64,000 nucleotides of DNA from positions 1 to 64,000 of the forward strand of contig NZ_JAQZAO010000020.1 of the NCBI RefSeq assembly GCF_028737315.1. The letters run 5' to 3'. Positions 51,135-62,764 of this stretch are shown piece after piece; the stretch's first letter is position 1; every line of letters begins with the position of its first letter. Source of the stretch: Actinomycetospora lemnae (GTDB lineage: Bacteria > Actinomycetota > Actinomycetes > Mycobacteriales > Pseudonocardiaceae). Below the pieces are notes generated by a model. That model ran no database searches, was not told where the DNA came from, and saw nothing but the letters and a program-made list of their open reading frames with translations. Both the position numbers and the translations under genes were made by a program.

Positions 51135-53996
51135 TCAGCCACCACCGAACAGACCGCCGCCGCCACCGTCGCCGCCGCCACCGTCGCCGCCACCCTGGCC
51201 GCCACCCTGACCGCCGCCGCCGTCGCCGCCACCGCCGTCGCCGCCACCCTGGCCGCCACCGTCGCCGCCGCCCTGACCGCCCTGGTCACCGCCGCCGTCG
51301 CCGCCGTACTGGCCCTGGTCACCGCCGTAGTAGCCGCCCTGGTCACCGCCGTACTGGCCCTGGTCGCCCTCGTAGCCACCCTGGTCGCCGCCCTGGTCCT
51401 GGCCCTCGGGCGGGCACGGCTGGCCCTCGACGCACTGCCCCTCGGGCGGGACGGTGGGCGTCGTCTGCGGCGGGGTGCCGATCGGCCGGAACTCCGAGAA
51501 CTGCTCGACGGGGTCGCCGCGCAGGGCGTCGTTCATGAAGCCCTGCCAGATCTGGCCGGGCACGCCGCGCCCGTAGATCGGCGCGCCGCCGCGGTTCTTG
51601 ATCGGCGTGTTGTCGTCGGTGCCGACCCAGACCGCCGTGGAGATCGAGGGCGTGAACCCGACCATCCACGCGTCGTTGTTCTGGCCCTCCACCGACGACT
51701 GCACGGTGCCCGTCTTCGCGGCCACCGGACGGCCACCGGCCAGCGGGATCCCCGAGTGGTCGGCCACCTGCAGCATCGCCTCGGTGACGTTGCGGGCGAG
51801 CTGCTGGGTCATCCGCGTCTCGCCCGCCGGCGCGCCGGCGTCGAACAGGACGCGTCCGTCGGCGGTGGTGACACGGCTGACGAGGTGCGGACGGTGGTAG
51901 ACGCCGTCGGCCGCGAACGTGCCGTAGGCCGCGGCCATGTCGCCGGGCCGGACCTCGCGGTCACCCAGCGAGATGCCGCCCGAGGGGTTGGGGAGCTCGG
52001 CGCTGATGCCGGCCTGGTGCGCCGCGTCCGCCACGCGCTGCGGGCCCACCTGGACGCCGAGCTGGTAGAAGACGGTGTTGATCGACTGCGTCATGGCGGT
52101 GCGCAGGTCGCAGTTGGCGCAGTTCTCGCCCTCGTTGTTCTCGACCTCGGTGCCCGCGATCGTCTGCGGGCTCGAGCCGTCGAACGTGGTGCCGAGACCG
52201 ATCGGCGACGGGTTGCGCTGCAGCCCCGCGAGCAGCACGAACGGCTTGAACGACGAGCCGGGCTGCCGCTGGGCCTGGGCGTAGTCGAACCCCGAGCCCT
52301 CCTGCCCGCCGTAGTAGGCGAGCACCGCGCCCGTGCGCGGGTCGACCGACACCAGCGCCGTGCGCAGGTTCTGCGGCTGGCCGCGCAGCTGGCGCTCGAC
52401 CGACTCGACGGCCTCGTCCTGCAGCTCCGGGTCGATCGTCGTCGTGACCTGCAGACCCTCCTGGTTCACCTGCTGCTCGGTGATCCCGTAGGAGTTCAGC
52501 TCGTCGCGCACCGCCGAGACGATGTGGCCGCGGTCGTTGGCCGGGATGCCGCTGCGCCGCGGCTGCGGCGGGATCGTCGCCGGGAACGTCTGGCCCGCCC
52601 GCTCGCCGGCGGGCAGCCAGTTCTGGCTCACCATGCCGTCGAGGACGAAGGTCCAGCGCTGCTGCGACATGCCGGGGTCGACGGCCGGGTCCCAGCGCGA
52701 CGGCGACTGGATGAGCCCGGCGAGCATCGCGCCCTCGGAGACGTTCAGCTGCGAGACGTCCTTGCCGAAGTACGACTGCGAGGCGGCCTGGATGCCGTAG
52801 GCGCCGCGGCCGAAGTAGATCGTGTTGAGGTAGTTGCCGAGGATCTCCTCCTTGCTCTGCTCCTGGGAGATCTTCGCGGCGATCACCACCTCGCGGTACT
52901 TGCGCCAGAGCGAGTACTCGTCGCCCACCAGCACGTTCTTGACGTACTGCTGCGTGATCGTCGACCCGCCGCCGGTCCCACCGGTGGCCTGGTTCCAGGT
53001 GGCCCGCAGGATGCCGACGGGGTCGAAGCCGAGGTTGGAGTAGAAGGATCGGTCCTCGGCCGAGAGCACGGCCTGCTGGACGTGCAGCGGCACCTGGGTG
53101 ATCGGCACCTTGATCCGGTTGCCCTGCTCGGGCACGAGCGAGGCCAGCGACGACCCGTTGGCGTAGGAGATCGTGGCGACCTGGTTGTTGGCCGCGTCGT
53201 CGGGCGTCGGCACGCGGAAGAAGATCCAGCCGACCGCGAACGCGAGCACCGGGCCGAGGATCACCAGGCCGAGCAGCAGGACGACGACGCGCCGGAGGCG
53301 GCGCCCGCGACGCTTCGGCACGGGGCCGGGTGGGCCGGGTCGGCCGGGCCGGCGCCCACGCGGCGGCTCGTCGCCACCGTCGTCGCCACCGCCGGGTCCG
53401 CCGGGACGCGAGCGCGACGGGGCCACCGCGGTGCCGGAGAGCCCGCCGGCGGCCATGGCGGCACGCGACGACCCGGCCGCGGCGGTCGGCGCCATCGCTC
53501 GGGTGGCCGAGCCGTTGCGGCCCTCGTCCCCGCCGCGGGGGCGCGCGGTGTCGTGGGTCAGCAGGCGCGGCTCGCGGACCGTCTCGCGCCCCTCGGGCGG
53601 TGTGACGGTGCCGACGGCGCTGCGGCGCGCGGCCGGCGCCGCCGACGTGGCCGGCGCGGCCGACGTGGCTGTGCCGTTCGTGACCGTCGGGGCGTCGCCG
53701 GGGTCGTGCTCGTGCTGGCGGGTGGGGTTCTGCGACGGAGGGACGGGACGCCAGCCCGGGGGCAGGCCGCCGTCGGGGTGCGGGACGCCGTTGCGGGGCC
53801 CCGGCGGGCGCTGCCCCGGGCGTCCGGGAGCCGGCGGTGGGCCGGGCGGTGGTCCCGCGGGCGGGCGACCGGGACCGCCGTGCGGACCGGGCGGGGGACC
53901 ACCGCGGGCGGACCGGGGCGGCGGCGCGGGTGGGGTGCCGCGGTCGGGCGCGGAGGGTCGGGTGCCCCCGCGGTCCGTGCGCCGCTCGTCGTCCAC
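51135..53996 (-). CDS. ponA: Bifunctional class A penicillin-binding protein (PonA1-like)
   Basis: 953-residue peptidoglycan synthase. A Pro/Arg-rich cytoplasmic N-terminus of about 230 residues precedes one membrane helix (VVVLLLGLVILGPVLAFAVG). The glycosyltransferase domain has AEDRSFY with catalytic Glu314 and GGSTITQQYVKN. The transpeptidase domain has SSFK (Ser581, Lys584), SIN, and KTGT (Lys761). After about residue 850 a Cys pair (GQCVEGQPC) and a roughly 90-residue Gly/Asp/Gln repeat tail follow. GTG at 53996 with gggagg was chosen; the frame is open to 54179. It lies in an operon with DUF5318 upstream and GT87 downstream, as in mycobacteria. Confidence 0.95.
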   Translation of the reverse strand: MDDERRTDRGGTRPSAPDRGTPPAPPPRSARGGPPPGPHGGPGRPPAGPPPGPPPAPGRPGQRPPGPRNGVPHPDGGLPPGWRPVPPSQNPTRQHEHDPGDAPTVTNGTATSAAPATSAAPAARRSAVGTVTPPEGRETVREPRLLTHDTARPRGGDEGRNGSATRAMAPTAAAGSSRAAMAAGGLSGTAVAPSRSRPGGPGGGDDGGDEPPRGRRPGRPGPPGPVPKRRGRRLRRVVVLLLGLVILGPVLAFAVGWIFFRVPTPDDAANNQVATISYANGSSLASLVPEQGNRIKVPITQVPLHVQQAVLSAEDRSFYSNLGFDPVGILRATWNQATGGTGGGSTITQQYVKNVLVGDEYSLWRKYREVVIAAKISQEQSKEEILGNYLNTIYFGRGAYGIQAASQSYFGKDVSQLNVSEGAMLAGLIQSPSRWDPAVDPGMSQQRWTFVLDGMVSQNWLPAGERAGQTFPATIPPQPRRSGIPANDRGHIVSAVRDELNSYGITEQQVNQEGLQVTTTIDPELQDEAVESVERQLRGQPQNLRTALVSVDPRTGAVLAYYGGQEGSGFDYAQAQRQPGSSFKPFVLLAGLQRNPSPIGLGTTFDGSSPQTIAGTEVENNEGENCANCDLRTAMTQSINTVFYQLGVQVGPQRVADAAHQAGISAELPNPSGGISLGDREVRPGDMAAAYGTFAADGVYHRPHLVSRVTTADGRVLFDAGAPAGETRMTQQLARNVTEAMLQVADHSGIPLAGGRPVAAKTGTVQSSVEGQNNDAWMVGFTPSISTAVWVGTDDNTPIKNRGGAPIYGRGVPGQIWQGFMNDALRGDPVEQFSEFRPIGTPPQTTPTVPPEGQCVEGQPCPPEGQDQGGDQGGYEGDQGQYGGDQGGYYGGDQGQYGGDGGGDQGGQGGGDGGGQGGGDGGGGDGGGGQGGGQGGGDGGGGDGGGGGLFGGG

Positions 53997-54085
53997 CGAT
54001 TCGCCTCCCGATGCCGGGTGGTGCCCCTTGTTCAGGCCCCCGTGGGCCCTCCCGTCGGTCCCGGGGCCCCGATCGGCCGGAGCCG

Positions 54086-54493
54086 TCAGGGGGAGGCGGT
54101 CCGGCGTCGCCGGCGGCCTCCTCCCGACGCGTCGTCGGTCCCCAAGACGTATGACTGTACGAGGTGGTTCCACCGGCACGACCGGCAGACCTCCACGACG
54201 TGGACGGTGAACTCGCTGATCGCATCCGCCAGACGGCTGATCTCGTCGGCGGATCGAGCGGATCCGGCGGCCGCACCGAGGCGTTCACCGAAGATCCAGT
54301 TGACCTCGACGATCGGTTCCTGCCGGCAGAGCGGGCACGGCCGGGCGGTGGGCCGGCCGTGGTACGAGGCGGCCTGGAGCAGGTAGACCCCCGCGTCGCA
54401 GGCGTCGGCGGTGGCCACGCGGCCGGCCGCGACGTCCGCGAGCACCGCGCGGCGCTGCAGCGCGTAGTCGACCACCTGACGAACTCCCGGCAC
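54086..54493 (-). CDS. DUF5318 zinc-ribbon-like protein
   Basis: 135-residue protein like mycobacterial Rv0049. [20 protein letters not shown] starts it, two Cys pairs (CPLC and CRSC) suggest a zinc site, and [17 protein letters not shown] and [18 protein letters not shown] are conserved blocks. The C-terminus is basic. It immediately precedes ponA and probably forms an operon with it. Its function is unknown. The GTG at 54493 is chosen from the family alignment as remembered; a GTG at 54475 has a better-spaced ribosome site. Confidence 0.85.
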   Translation of the reverse strand: MPGVRQVVDYALQRRAVLADVAAGRVATADACDAGVYLLQAASYHGRPTARPCPLCRQEPIVEVNWIFGERLGAAAGSARSADEISRLADAISEFTVHVVEVCRSCRWNHLVQSYVLGTDDASGGGRRRRRTASP

Positions 54494-54592
54494 GACGCCA
54501 GCCTAGCCACCGCGGCCCGGTCCGTCCCGTGCTCGCGAGGGGCCGGAGGGTGGGCGGACTGTGACGTGATCGCCGATCGGGGTCGCGTGATG

Positions 54593-54609
54593 TATCGGTC
54601 CGATATGGT
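54593..54609 (+). promoter_or_regulatory. Palindrome overlapping a -10 box before padR
   Basis: TATCGG-T-CCGATA (54593-54605), perfect, overlapping TATGGT (54604-54609), a -10-like element about 70 bp before the PadR start. A PadR dimer bound here would block its own promoter, an autoregulation pattern frequent in the family. Confidence 0.45.
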
Positions 54610-54677
54610 CGTCGCAGAGGTCGCCGTGATCGTCGCGACGACCCGGCGATGGGCACGCGCGAGGGGGGAGGCGGCCG

Positions 54678-55343
54678 GTGCTCGAGCTCGCGGTCCTCGG
54701 CCTGCTCCACGAGGCACCGATGCACGGCTACCAGCTGCGCAAGCAGCTCCACGCCCGCCTCGGCACCTTCCGCGCGTTCTCCTGGGGCTCGCTCTACCCG
54801 ACCCTGCGCCGGCTCCAACGTGCCGGACTGATCGCCGAGACCACCGACACGGCCGACGACACCGCCGACGAGGGCGCCGAGACCGCCGCGTCCTCCCGAT
54901 CCCGCTCCTCGCGCTCGGCGTCCCGCAGCTCCTGGGGCGCGAAGACGCGCCGCGGGCGGCGGGTGTTCGAGCTGACCGCCGAGGGCAAGGACCGCTTCGA
55001 CGAGCTGCTCGCCGAGGTCGGTCCGCAGGCCTGGGACGACGAGAGCTTCGGCATCCACCTGGCCTTCTTCTCCCGGACGCCGGTCGACGTGCGCATGCGC
55101 ATCCTCGAGGGCCGGCGGCGCCAGGTGGAGGAGCGCCGCGAAGGGTTGCGCTCCACGCTGTCCCGGGCCGGCGAGCAGATCGACCACTACACCCGCGAGC
55201 TGCACCGCATCGGTCTCGAGTCCACGGAGCGCGAGGTCCGTTGGCTCAACGAGCTCATCGCCGCCGAGCGCGGCGAGAGCTCGCCGAGGAGCCCCGACGA
55301 CGGGCCGGGCACCACCGCCGGCCCGTCCCCACACGGCGCCTGA
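54678..55343 (+). CDS. PadR family transcriptional regulator
   Basis: 221-residue PadR regulator of the subfamily next to ino1 in mycobacteria (Rv0047c position). The winged helix is [43 protein letters not shown] and the wing [15 protein letters not shown]. The wing is interrupted by about 35 residues of Asp/Thr/Ser/Arg low complexity (residues about 55-90), unusual for the family. The C-terminal dimerisation helices end with [13 protein letters not shown]. It precedes ino1 by 56 bases on the same strand. GTG start after ggggggagg. Confidence 0.9.
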   Translation: MLELAVLGLLHEAPMHGYQLRKQLHARLGTFRAFSWGSLYPTLRRLQRAGLIAETTDTADDTADEGAETAASSRSRSSRSASRSSWGAKTRRGRRVFELTAEGKDRFDELLAEVGPQAWDDESFGIHLAFFSRTPVDVRMRILEGRRRQVEERREGLRSTLSRAGEQIDHYTRELHRIGLESTEREVRWLNELIAAERGESSPRSPDDGPGTTAGPSPHGA

Positions 55344-55399
55344 CACCCCACAGGTCCGTCACCCGTCACCCCCGAGGAAGAGACAAGAGGAGAACTGCC

Positions 55400-56482
55400 A
55401 TGGGTTCGGTCCGAGTGGCGATCGTCGGCGTGGGCAACTGCGCCGCGTCGCTCGTGCAGGGCGTGCAGTACTACGCCGACGCCGACCCGGCCACACGGGT
55501 GCCGGGTCTGATGCACGTCGACTTCGGCGGGTACCACGTCCGCGACCTCGAGTTCGTGGCCGCGTTCGACGTCGACGCCAAGAAGGTCGGCCAGGATCTC
55601 GCCGACGCCATCGTGGCGTCGGAGAACAACACGATCCGCATCGCCGACGTGCCCCCGACCGGCGTGACCGTCCAGCGCGGCCACACCTACGACGGGCTCG
55701 GGCGCTACTACCGCGAGACCATCACCGAGGCCGACGGCGACCCGGTCGACGTCGTCGCCGCCCTGCGCGAGGCCCGCGCCGACGTGCTCGTCTCCTACCT
55801 GCCCGTGGGCAGCGAGGAGGCCGACAAGTTCTACGCGCAGTGCGCCATCGACGCCGGCGTGGCCTTCGTCAACGCGCTGCCGGTGTTCATCGCGTCCGAC
55901 CCCGAGTGGGCGCAGAAGTTCACCGACGCGGGCGTGCCGATCGTCGGCGACGACATCAAGTCGCAGGTCGGCGCCACCATCACCCACCGCGTGCTCGCGA
56001 AGCTCTTCGAGGACCGCGGCGTCCACCTCGACCGCACGATGCAGCTCAACGTCGGCGGCAACATGGACTTCCGCAACATGCTCGAGCGCGAGCGCCTCGA
56101 GTCGAAGAAGACGTCGAAGACCAACTCGGTGACGTCGCAGATCGACCGCGACATGGGCAAGGGCAACGTCCACATCGGCCCGTCGGACCACGTGCCGTGG
56201 CTCGACGACCGCAAGTGGGCCTACGTCCGCCTCGAGGGGCGCGCCTTCGGCGACGTGCCGCTGTCGCTCGAGTACAAGCTCGAGGTCTGGGACTCACCGA
56301 ACTCCGCGGGCATCATCATCGACGCCGTGCGGGCGGCGAAGATCGCGGCCGACCGCGGCATCGGCGGCCCGCTGCTCGCGCCGTCGTCGTACTTCATGAA
56401 GTCGCCGCCCGAGCAGTACCGCGACTCGGTGGCCTACGACCGCGTCGAGGAGTTCATCCGCGGCGAGCGCGGGCCCGCCTGA
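55400..56482 (+). CDS. ino1: Inositol-3-phosphate synthase
   Basis: 360-residue actinobacterial Ino1. It isomerises glucose 6-phosphate to 1D-myo-inositol 3-phosphate with bound NAD, for phosphatidylinositol, mycothiol and related products. The NAD site is [15 protein letters not shown] near residue 7; [49 protein letters not shown] and [11 protein letters not shown] are conserved. Start ATG at 55400 has a good ribosome site. It is downstream of padR and may be under its control. Confidence 0.96.
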   Translation: MGSVRVAIVGVGNCAASLVQGVQYYADADPATRVPGLMHVDFGGYHVRDLEFVAAFDVDAKKVGQDLADAIVASENNTIRIADVPPTGVTVQRGHTYDGLGRYYRETITEADGDPVDVVAALREARADVLVSYLPVGSEEADKFYAQCAIDAGVAFVNALPVFIASDPEWAQKFTDAGVPIVGDDIKSQVGATITHRVLAKLFEDRGVHLDRTMQLNVGGNMDFRNMLERERLESKKTSKTNSVTSQIDRDMGKGNVHIGPSDHVPWLDDRKWAYVRLEGRAFGDVPLSLEYKLEVWDSPNSAGIIIDAVRAAKIAADRGIGGPLLAPSSYFMKSPPEQYRDSVAYDRVEEFIRGERGPA

Positions 56483-56509
56483 CGCGTCGTCGTCGGCGCG
56501 CGGGGTTCT

Positions 56510-56558
56510 GAGCGAAGGGCACCTTCGATCGGATAGATCGGCGGAGGGCGCCCTTCGC
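56510..56558 (+). repeat. REP-like 49-bp element, copy A
   Basis: Imperfect palindrome starting gagcgaagggcacc and ending ggcgcccttcgc. Two further copies of the same length occur inverted at 57702-57750 and 57786-57834. It lies downstream of ino1 and next to the terminator hairpin at 56583. Confidence 0.8.
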
Positions 56559-56582
56559 CGGAAGCCTGGCGGGCAACAGTCG

Positions 56583-56633
56583 GAGCCAAGGGCCCCTTTG
56601 ATCGATCTCGTCGATCGAAGGGGCCCTTGGCTC
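56583..56633. terminator. Long bidirectional terminator between ino1 and the DUF559 gene
   Basis: 23-bp stem (56583-56605 with 56611-56633), 22 of 23 perfect plus one G-T pair, loop of five. It lies 100 bases after ino1 and 21 bases past the DUF559 gene stop, so it can stop both convergent transcripts. Its sequence is related to the REP-like elements nearby. Confidence 0.85.
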
Positions 56634-56654
56634 AGCACCGGGTCGGCGCGCCCG

Positions 56655-57599
56655 TCACGCCGCGCGAGCGTCGCGCGACCGGGCCTCCTGGATGGCGGCG
56701 CGCAGCTTGCGTCGGACGCCGTCCGGGTCCTCCCGCAGCTCCCTCGGAGTGACGGGGACGACGATGTACCCGGCCGCACCGAGCTCGCCCTGGCGCCGCA
56801 TGGTGGCGTCGAACGTGTCGAGATCGGCGTGGTGCGCGAACGAGTGGAGCTCGATCACCAGCGGCACCCCGTCGACCAGTCCGTCGACGCAGGCGAGACG
56901 GGACCCGTCTGCCCGCCGGAGATCGGCGTTCCAGTGGACGACCGGGAAGTCGTCCATGCCGTTCACCAGCTCGCGCAGCCATGCCTCGGCCGCGGAACGG
57001 ACACCGTCCTCGAGCTCGACGATCACGGCGCGCACGAGGGCGGACCCGCGACACGAGCCGGCCTCGATCTCCTCGCGCAGGGCGGAGACGGTCACCATGC
57101 GCCGCTGCACCGCCTCGCACAGGAGGGCGCGGACCTCGTCGATCCGAGCGAGGCGGCGGGCACCGTCCAGCACGGCCCGGGGCAGCGCGGCGCAGCGCAC
57201 GTCGTCGAGCACACGGGACGGCGGCATCCGCGTCGTGCGTTCGGCCACCAGGAAACCCTCGGAGCGGTGCCGGCTCCTGTGGCCGATCAGGACGTGCACG
57301 AAGTCGTGCTCGGGCACGTTCTTCAGACCGTACAGCCGGCACGCGGCGAGCCCGGTGACGAGCGCGTCCTCCCCGGTCACGAGCAGCGCAGCGACGAGGC
57401 GCTGGTGGACGGTGAGCGTTCCCCGGGCGAGGGCCACGAGGCCGAGGAGCGGGCGCCACCACGAGCCCCCGACCTTGCGGCAACGGAAGGCGATCGTGCT
57501 CGACGGGACGCCGAGCGCGCGGAGATCACGGACGAGGATGAGGCCGTGGGGAGCGGCGTCGCGCACCGCATCCCAGTCGACCCGTGCACGACGAGGCAT
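56655..57599 (-). CDS. AbiEi-like/DUF559 protein with PD-(D/E)xK nuclease-like C-terminus
   Basis: 314-residue protein of a type common in actinobacteria. The N-terminal half has a winged-helix-like region (LRALGVPSSTIAFRCRKVGGSWW) and the VTGLAACRLYGL motif of AbiEi-type transcriptional regulators. The C-terminal DUF559 domain resembles very-short-patch or restriction-like nucleases: VRSAAEAWLREL, CVDGLVDGVPLVIELHS (Asp, then Glu-x-His) and GYIVVPVTPREL. It may be an antitoxin-type regulator, a nuclease or an unstudied defence-related gene; no partner toxin is next to it. It is enclosed by REP-like elements, one on the 3' side and two on the 5' side. ATG at 57599. Confidence 0.75.
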   Translation of the reverse strand: MPRRARVDWDAVRDAAPHGLILVRDLRALGVPSSTIAFRCRKVGGSWWRPLLGLVALARGTLTVHQRLVAALLVTGEDALVTGLAACRLYGLKNVPEHDFVHVLIGHRSRHRSEGFLVAERTTRMPPSRVLDDVRCAALPRAVLDGARRLARIDEVRALLCEAVQRRMVTVSALREEIEAGSCRGSALVRAVIVELEDGVRSAAEAWLRELVNGMDDFPVVHWNADLRRADGSRLACVDGLVDGVPLVIELHSFAHHADLDTFDATMRRQGELGAAGYIVVPVTPRELREDPDGVRRKLRAAIQEARSRDARAA

Positions 57600-57637
57600 G
57601 TCGAGTTGGACGCAGCGGCCGCGCGGCCGGCTCCCGG

Positions 57638-57664
57638 TCTGAGCGAAGGGACCGTTCGCTCAGA
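57638..57664. repeat. Perfect palindrome upstream of the DUF559 gene
   Basis: 10-bp arms TCTGAGCGAA/TTCGCTCAGA around gggaccg, 39 bases upstream of the DUF559 gene start. It shares the GAGCGAAGGG core with the 49-bp REP-like family, so may be a shorter relative or an operator. Confidence 0.7.
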
Positions 57665-57701
57665 ACCAGGTGCGACTCAGGCCGGCGGTGAGCGGGTTCT
57701 G

Positions 57702-57750
57702 GCCGAGGGCGCCCTCCGCCGGTCTACCCGATCGAAGGTGCCCTTCGCTC
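57702..57750 (-). repeat. REP-like 49-bp element, copy B (inverted)
   Basis: Same 49-bp unit as 56510-56558 in opposite orientation, with GCCGAGGGC replacing GCGAAGGGC at its end and a few other differences. Confidence 0.8.
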
Positions 57751-57785
57751 AACCGGCGGGAGCTCGCAGCCGCGGCCGACCCGTG

Positions 57786-57834
57786 GCGAAGGGCGCCCCT
57801 CGCTCGTCTAAGCGATCGAAGGTGCCCTTCGCTC
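57786..57834 (-). repeat. REP-like 49-bp element, copy C (inverted)
   Basis: Same unit and orientation as copy B, 84 bp further on. It ends 14 bases from the leuS stop, so it may also serve as the leuS terminator. Confidence 0.8.
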
Positions 57835-57847
57835 GACACCGCGAACC

Positions 57848-60760
<2,913 letters not shown>

Positions 60761-60917
60761 GGCACTCCTCCTGGGTATCGACCTCGGGTCGTCCCGCGGG
60801 GAGGCCCGCGACCGGGTCCGGCGGTCCCGTCGGGGATGGTTCGCCGTCGACCCGCGCGCCGCGCCCCACGGGGCACCGCGGATCCCGCGAGGACACCGGC
60901 GAGCCTACTCTGGGGGT

Positions 60918-61397
60918 GTGATCGTCCCGGCCCTGGTCCTGGCGGTGGCGGCGCTCGTGGTGGGCGGCGCCGGCCTGCTCGCCCTGCGGCACCGCCTGCC
61001 GCGCAACCGCGTCCTCGGCGTGCGCACCGTGTGGACCATGCACAGCGTCGACGCGTTCCGCCGCGCCAACCGCGCCGCCGCGCCCGCCTTCGTGGGCGCC
61101 GGCGTGGCCGGGCTCGCGGGGGCGGGGACCGCGCTCGGCGCCGCGACGACCGGCGCCGGGGTGACGATGCTCGTGCTCGGGGCGCTCGCGCTGGTCGGGC
61201 TGCTGGGCGCCGGTGGCGTCATCGGCTCCCGGTTCGCCGAGGCCGAGCAGGCCGAGCACGAGGCCCTGGCGGCGATGCCCGCGACGCCGTGCACGGCGGG
61301 CGTGCCGGAGGAGCCGGAGGAGCAGGCGTGTGCGCCCGCCGCCGGCGCCTGCGGGGGCGCGTGCGCGATCTGCCCGCGCGCCCAGGCCGGCGCCTGA
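60918..61397 (+). CDS. SdpI-like small membrane protein
   Basis: 159-residue protein with two or three membrane helices. An N-terminal helix ([21 protein letters not shown]) is followed by RLPRNRVLGVRTVWTMHSVDAFRRANRAAA, which matches the RVPRNRWLGIRTPWTL-like core of the SdpI/YhfL family; further helices and a Cys-rich tail follow (Cys at CTAG, ACAP, CGGACAIC). SdpI gives immunity to a peptide toxin in Bacillus; here no toxin is evident. A TACTCT box ends 6 bases before the GTG, pointing to a leaderless message. Divergent from leuS. Confidence 0.75.
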   Translation: MIVPALVLAVAALVVGGAGLLALRHRLPRNRVLGVRTVWTMHSVDAFRRANRAAAPAFVGAGVAGLAGAGTALGAATTGAGVTMLVLGALALVGLLGAGGVIGSRFAEAEQAEHEALAAMPATPCTAGVPEEPEEQACAPAAGACGGACAICPRAQAGA

Positions 61398-61398
61398 G

Positions 61399-61887
61399 TC
61401 ACCAGCCCCAGGTGCCGGGCGCGCCCTTGAAGGGGCCGACGACGTCGCTCGTGATCCAGCCGCCGTAGAACCCGCCGGGCTGGGGCTCGACGCGCTCGCC
61501 GTCGAGGGTGATCTCGTCGAACGGCGCGGGGTAGAGCGCGACCCGGTCGGCCAGCTGGGGGTACACCGCGTCCTCGGGATACCACCAGCCGACCTCGGTC
61601 AGCGGCGCCGCGCCCGGCACGACGACGTCGACGTAGCGGGCCGTGCCCTTCCACTCGCACACCGTCCGGCGCTGCGCCGGTCGCAGCACGCCGTCGGTGA
61701 ACGCGGTGCGCGGGAGGTACCAGGTCGGCGGGTGGCTCGTCTCGAGCACGCGCACCAGGTCGTCGGTGTCGGCGACGACGGTGCCCGCGTGCGTGACCAC
61801 CGCGCGCCGGCGCACGGCCTCCGCCCGCGGGGGGCGCGGGTAGTCCCACACCGACTCCTGCCCGGGACCGGGTTCGACGCGTCGCAC
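61399..61887 (-). CDS. DUF427 protein
   Basis: 162-residue protein with the DUF427 beta-rich fold: VWDYPRPPRAEAV, GTVVADTDDLVRVLETSHPPTWYLPR, CEWKGTARYVDV and YPQLADRVALYPAPFDEITLDGERVEPQPGGFYGGW. Function unknown; widespread in actinobacteria and fungi. The GTG at 61887 has no ribosome site but TAGCGT 7 bases upstream on the minus strand, fitting a leaderless transcript. Convergent with the SdpI-like gene, one base between stops. Confidence 0.9.
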   Translation of the reverse strand: MRRVEPGPGQESVWDYPRPPRAEAVRRRAVVTHAGTVVADTDDLVRVLETSHPPTWYLPRTAFTDGVLRPAQRRTVCEWKGTARYVDVVVPGAAPLTEVGWWYPEDAVYPQLADRVALYPAPFDEITLDGERVEPQPGGFYGGWITSDVVGPFKGAPGTWGW

Positions 61888-61955
61888 GGGCTCGACGCTA
61901 GGCCCGACCGGCCGTCCGAGCGCGGCGAGCGAACGGGGAGTTCGTGCGCGTAGAA

Positions 61956-61978
61956 GCAGCGAACAGCACGTTCGCTGC
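61956..61978 (-). terminator. Hairpin after the YqgE gene
   Basis: Perfect 9-bp stem GCAGCGAAC/GTTCGCTGC with loop agcac, 16-38 bases beyond the YqgE stop. A second weaker hairpin (CGAAC..GTTCG, about 61930-61945) sits next to it. Confidence 0.7.
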
Positions 61979-61993
61979 GGACGACCGGCGCGC

Positions 61994-62584
61994 TCAGTTC
62001 CGGCGCGGCTCGGTGACGTGGGTGGCGAGGAGCGCGAGGGGGACGCCCTGACGGCGCAGGACCCCGCCCCAGAGGTCGTAGCCGGCGGGGGCGAGGACGT
62101 CGTCGGGCAGGGCCGGCACGACGTACCAGTCGCCGCGCTGGATCTCGCCGGCGAGCTGGCCGCGGTCCCAGCCCGAGTAGCCCGCGAAGACGCGCAGGCC
62201 GCGGACGCGGGGGGCGAGGTCGTCGGGGTCGCCGTCGAGGTCGACGAGCGCGACCGGTCCGCGGACGCCGACGACGCCGCCGGTGCGGGCCGGGTCCTCG
62301 CCGGTGCGCAGGGCGGCGAGGCAGAGGGCGGTGCGCTGCTCGACCGGCCCGCCGACGAACACGGCGTCCGGGCTGCTGGTGTGCGGACCCCACGACGGCA
62401 GGACGTCGGCGACCGAGACCTCGCTGGGCCGGTTGAGGACGACCCCGAGGGTGCCCGCCGGCCGGTGGTCGATGACGAACACGACCGAGCGCGCGAAGTT
62501 GGGGTCGGTCAGGGTCGGGGAGGCCACGAGGAGCGTCCCCGCCTCGACCTCGGCCTGCTGATGTTCACCCACACCACTGGCCAC
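61994..62584 (-). CDS. YqgE/AlgH family protein
   Basis: 196-residue UPF0301/AlgH protein: GTLLVASPTLTDPNFARSVVFVIDH, GTLGVVLNRPS, VFVGGPVEQ and RVFAGYSGWDRGQLAGEIQRGDWYVVPA are the conserved family blocks. It is the equivalent of mycobacterial Rv0038. Molecular function is not established; AlgH was linked to alginate regulation in Pseudomonas. GTG at 62584. Divergent from an MFS gene, as in mycobacteria (Rv0037c/Rv0038). Confidence 0.9.
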   Translation of the reverse strand: MASGVGEHQQAEVEAGTLLVASPTLTDPNFARSVVFVIDHRPAGTLGVVLNRPSEVSVADVLPSWGPHTSSPDAVFVGGPVEQRTALCLAALRTGEDPARTGGVVGVRGPVALVDLDGDPDDLAPRVRGLRVFAGYSGWDRGQLAGEIQRGDWYVVPALPDDVLAPAGYDLWGGVLRRQGVPLALLATHVTEPRRN

Positions 62585-62764
62585 GCGACCATCGTCGCAC
62601 CGGCGCGCCGCGTCTCGGCAGGCACGGTCGCCGGTGGTGACGAGCACCTCCCGACCGGGCGCCGGCCCGCCGAGCGGGCCGTGGACAACGGGTCACCGAG
62701 GTACACCGAACGGCCCCCGCAGCCCCGGCCCGTTCCGGACACCGAGCGCGTAGCGTGGGCGCCC

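Noticed and set aside
48879..54386. Very long plus-strand open frame (over 1800 codons) opposite ponA and the GT87 gene
   Set aside because: It is antisense to well-supported genes; its translation is Arg/Asp/Gly-rich low complexity produced by GC-biased third positions of the opposite strand, with no domain.
60761..60917. T-box or other amino-acid riboswitch upstream of leuS
   Set aside because: No T-box sequence, specifier stem or antiterminator was found, and the leader is short.
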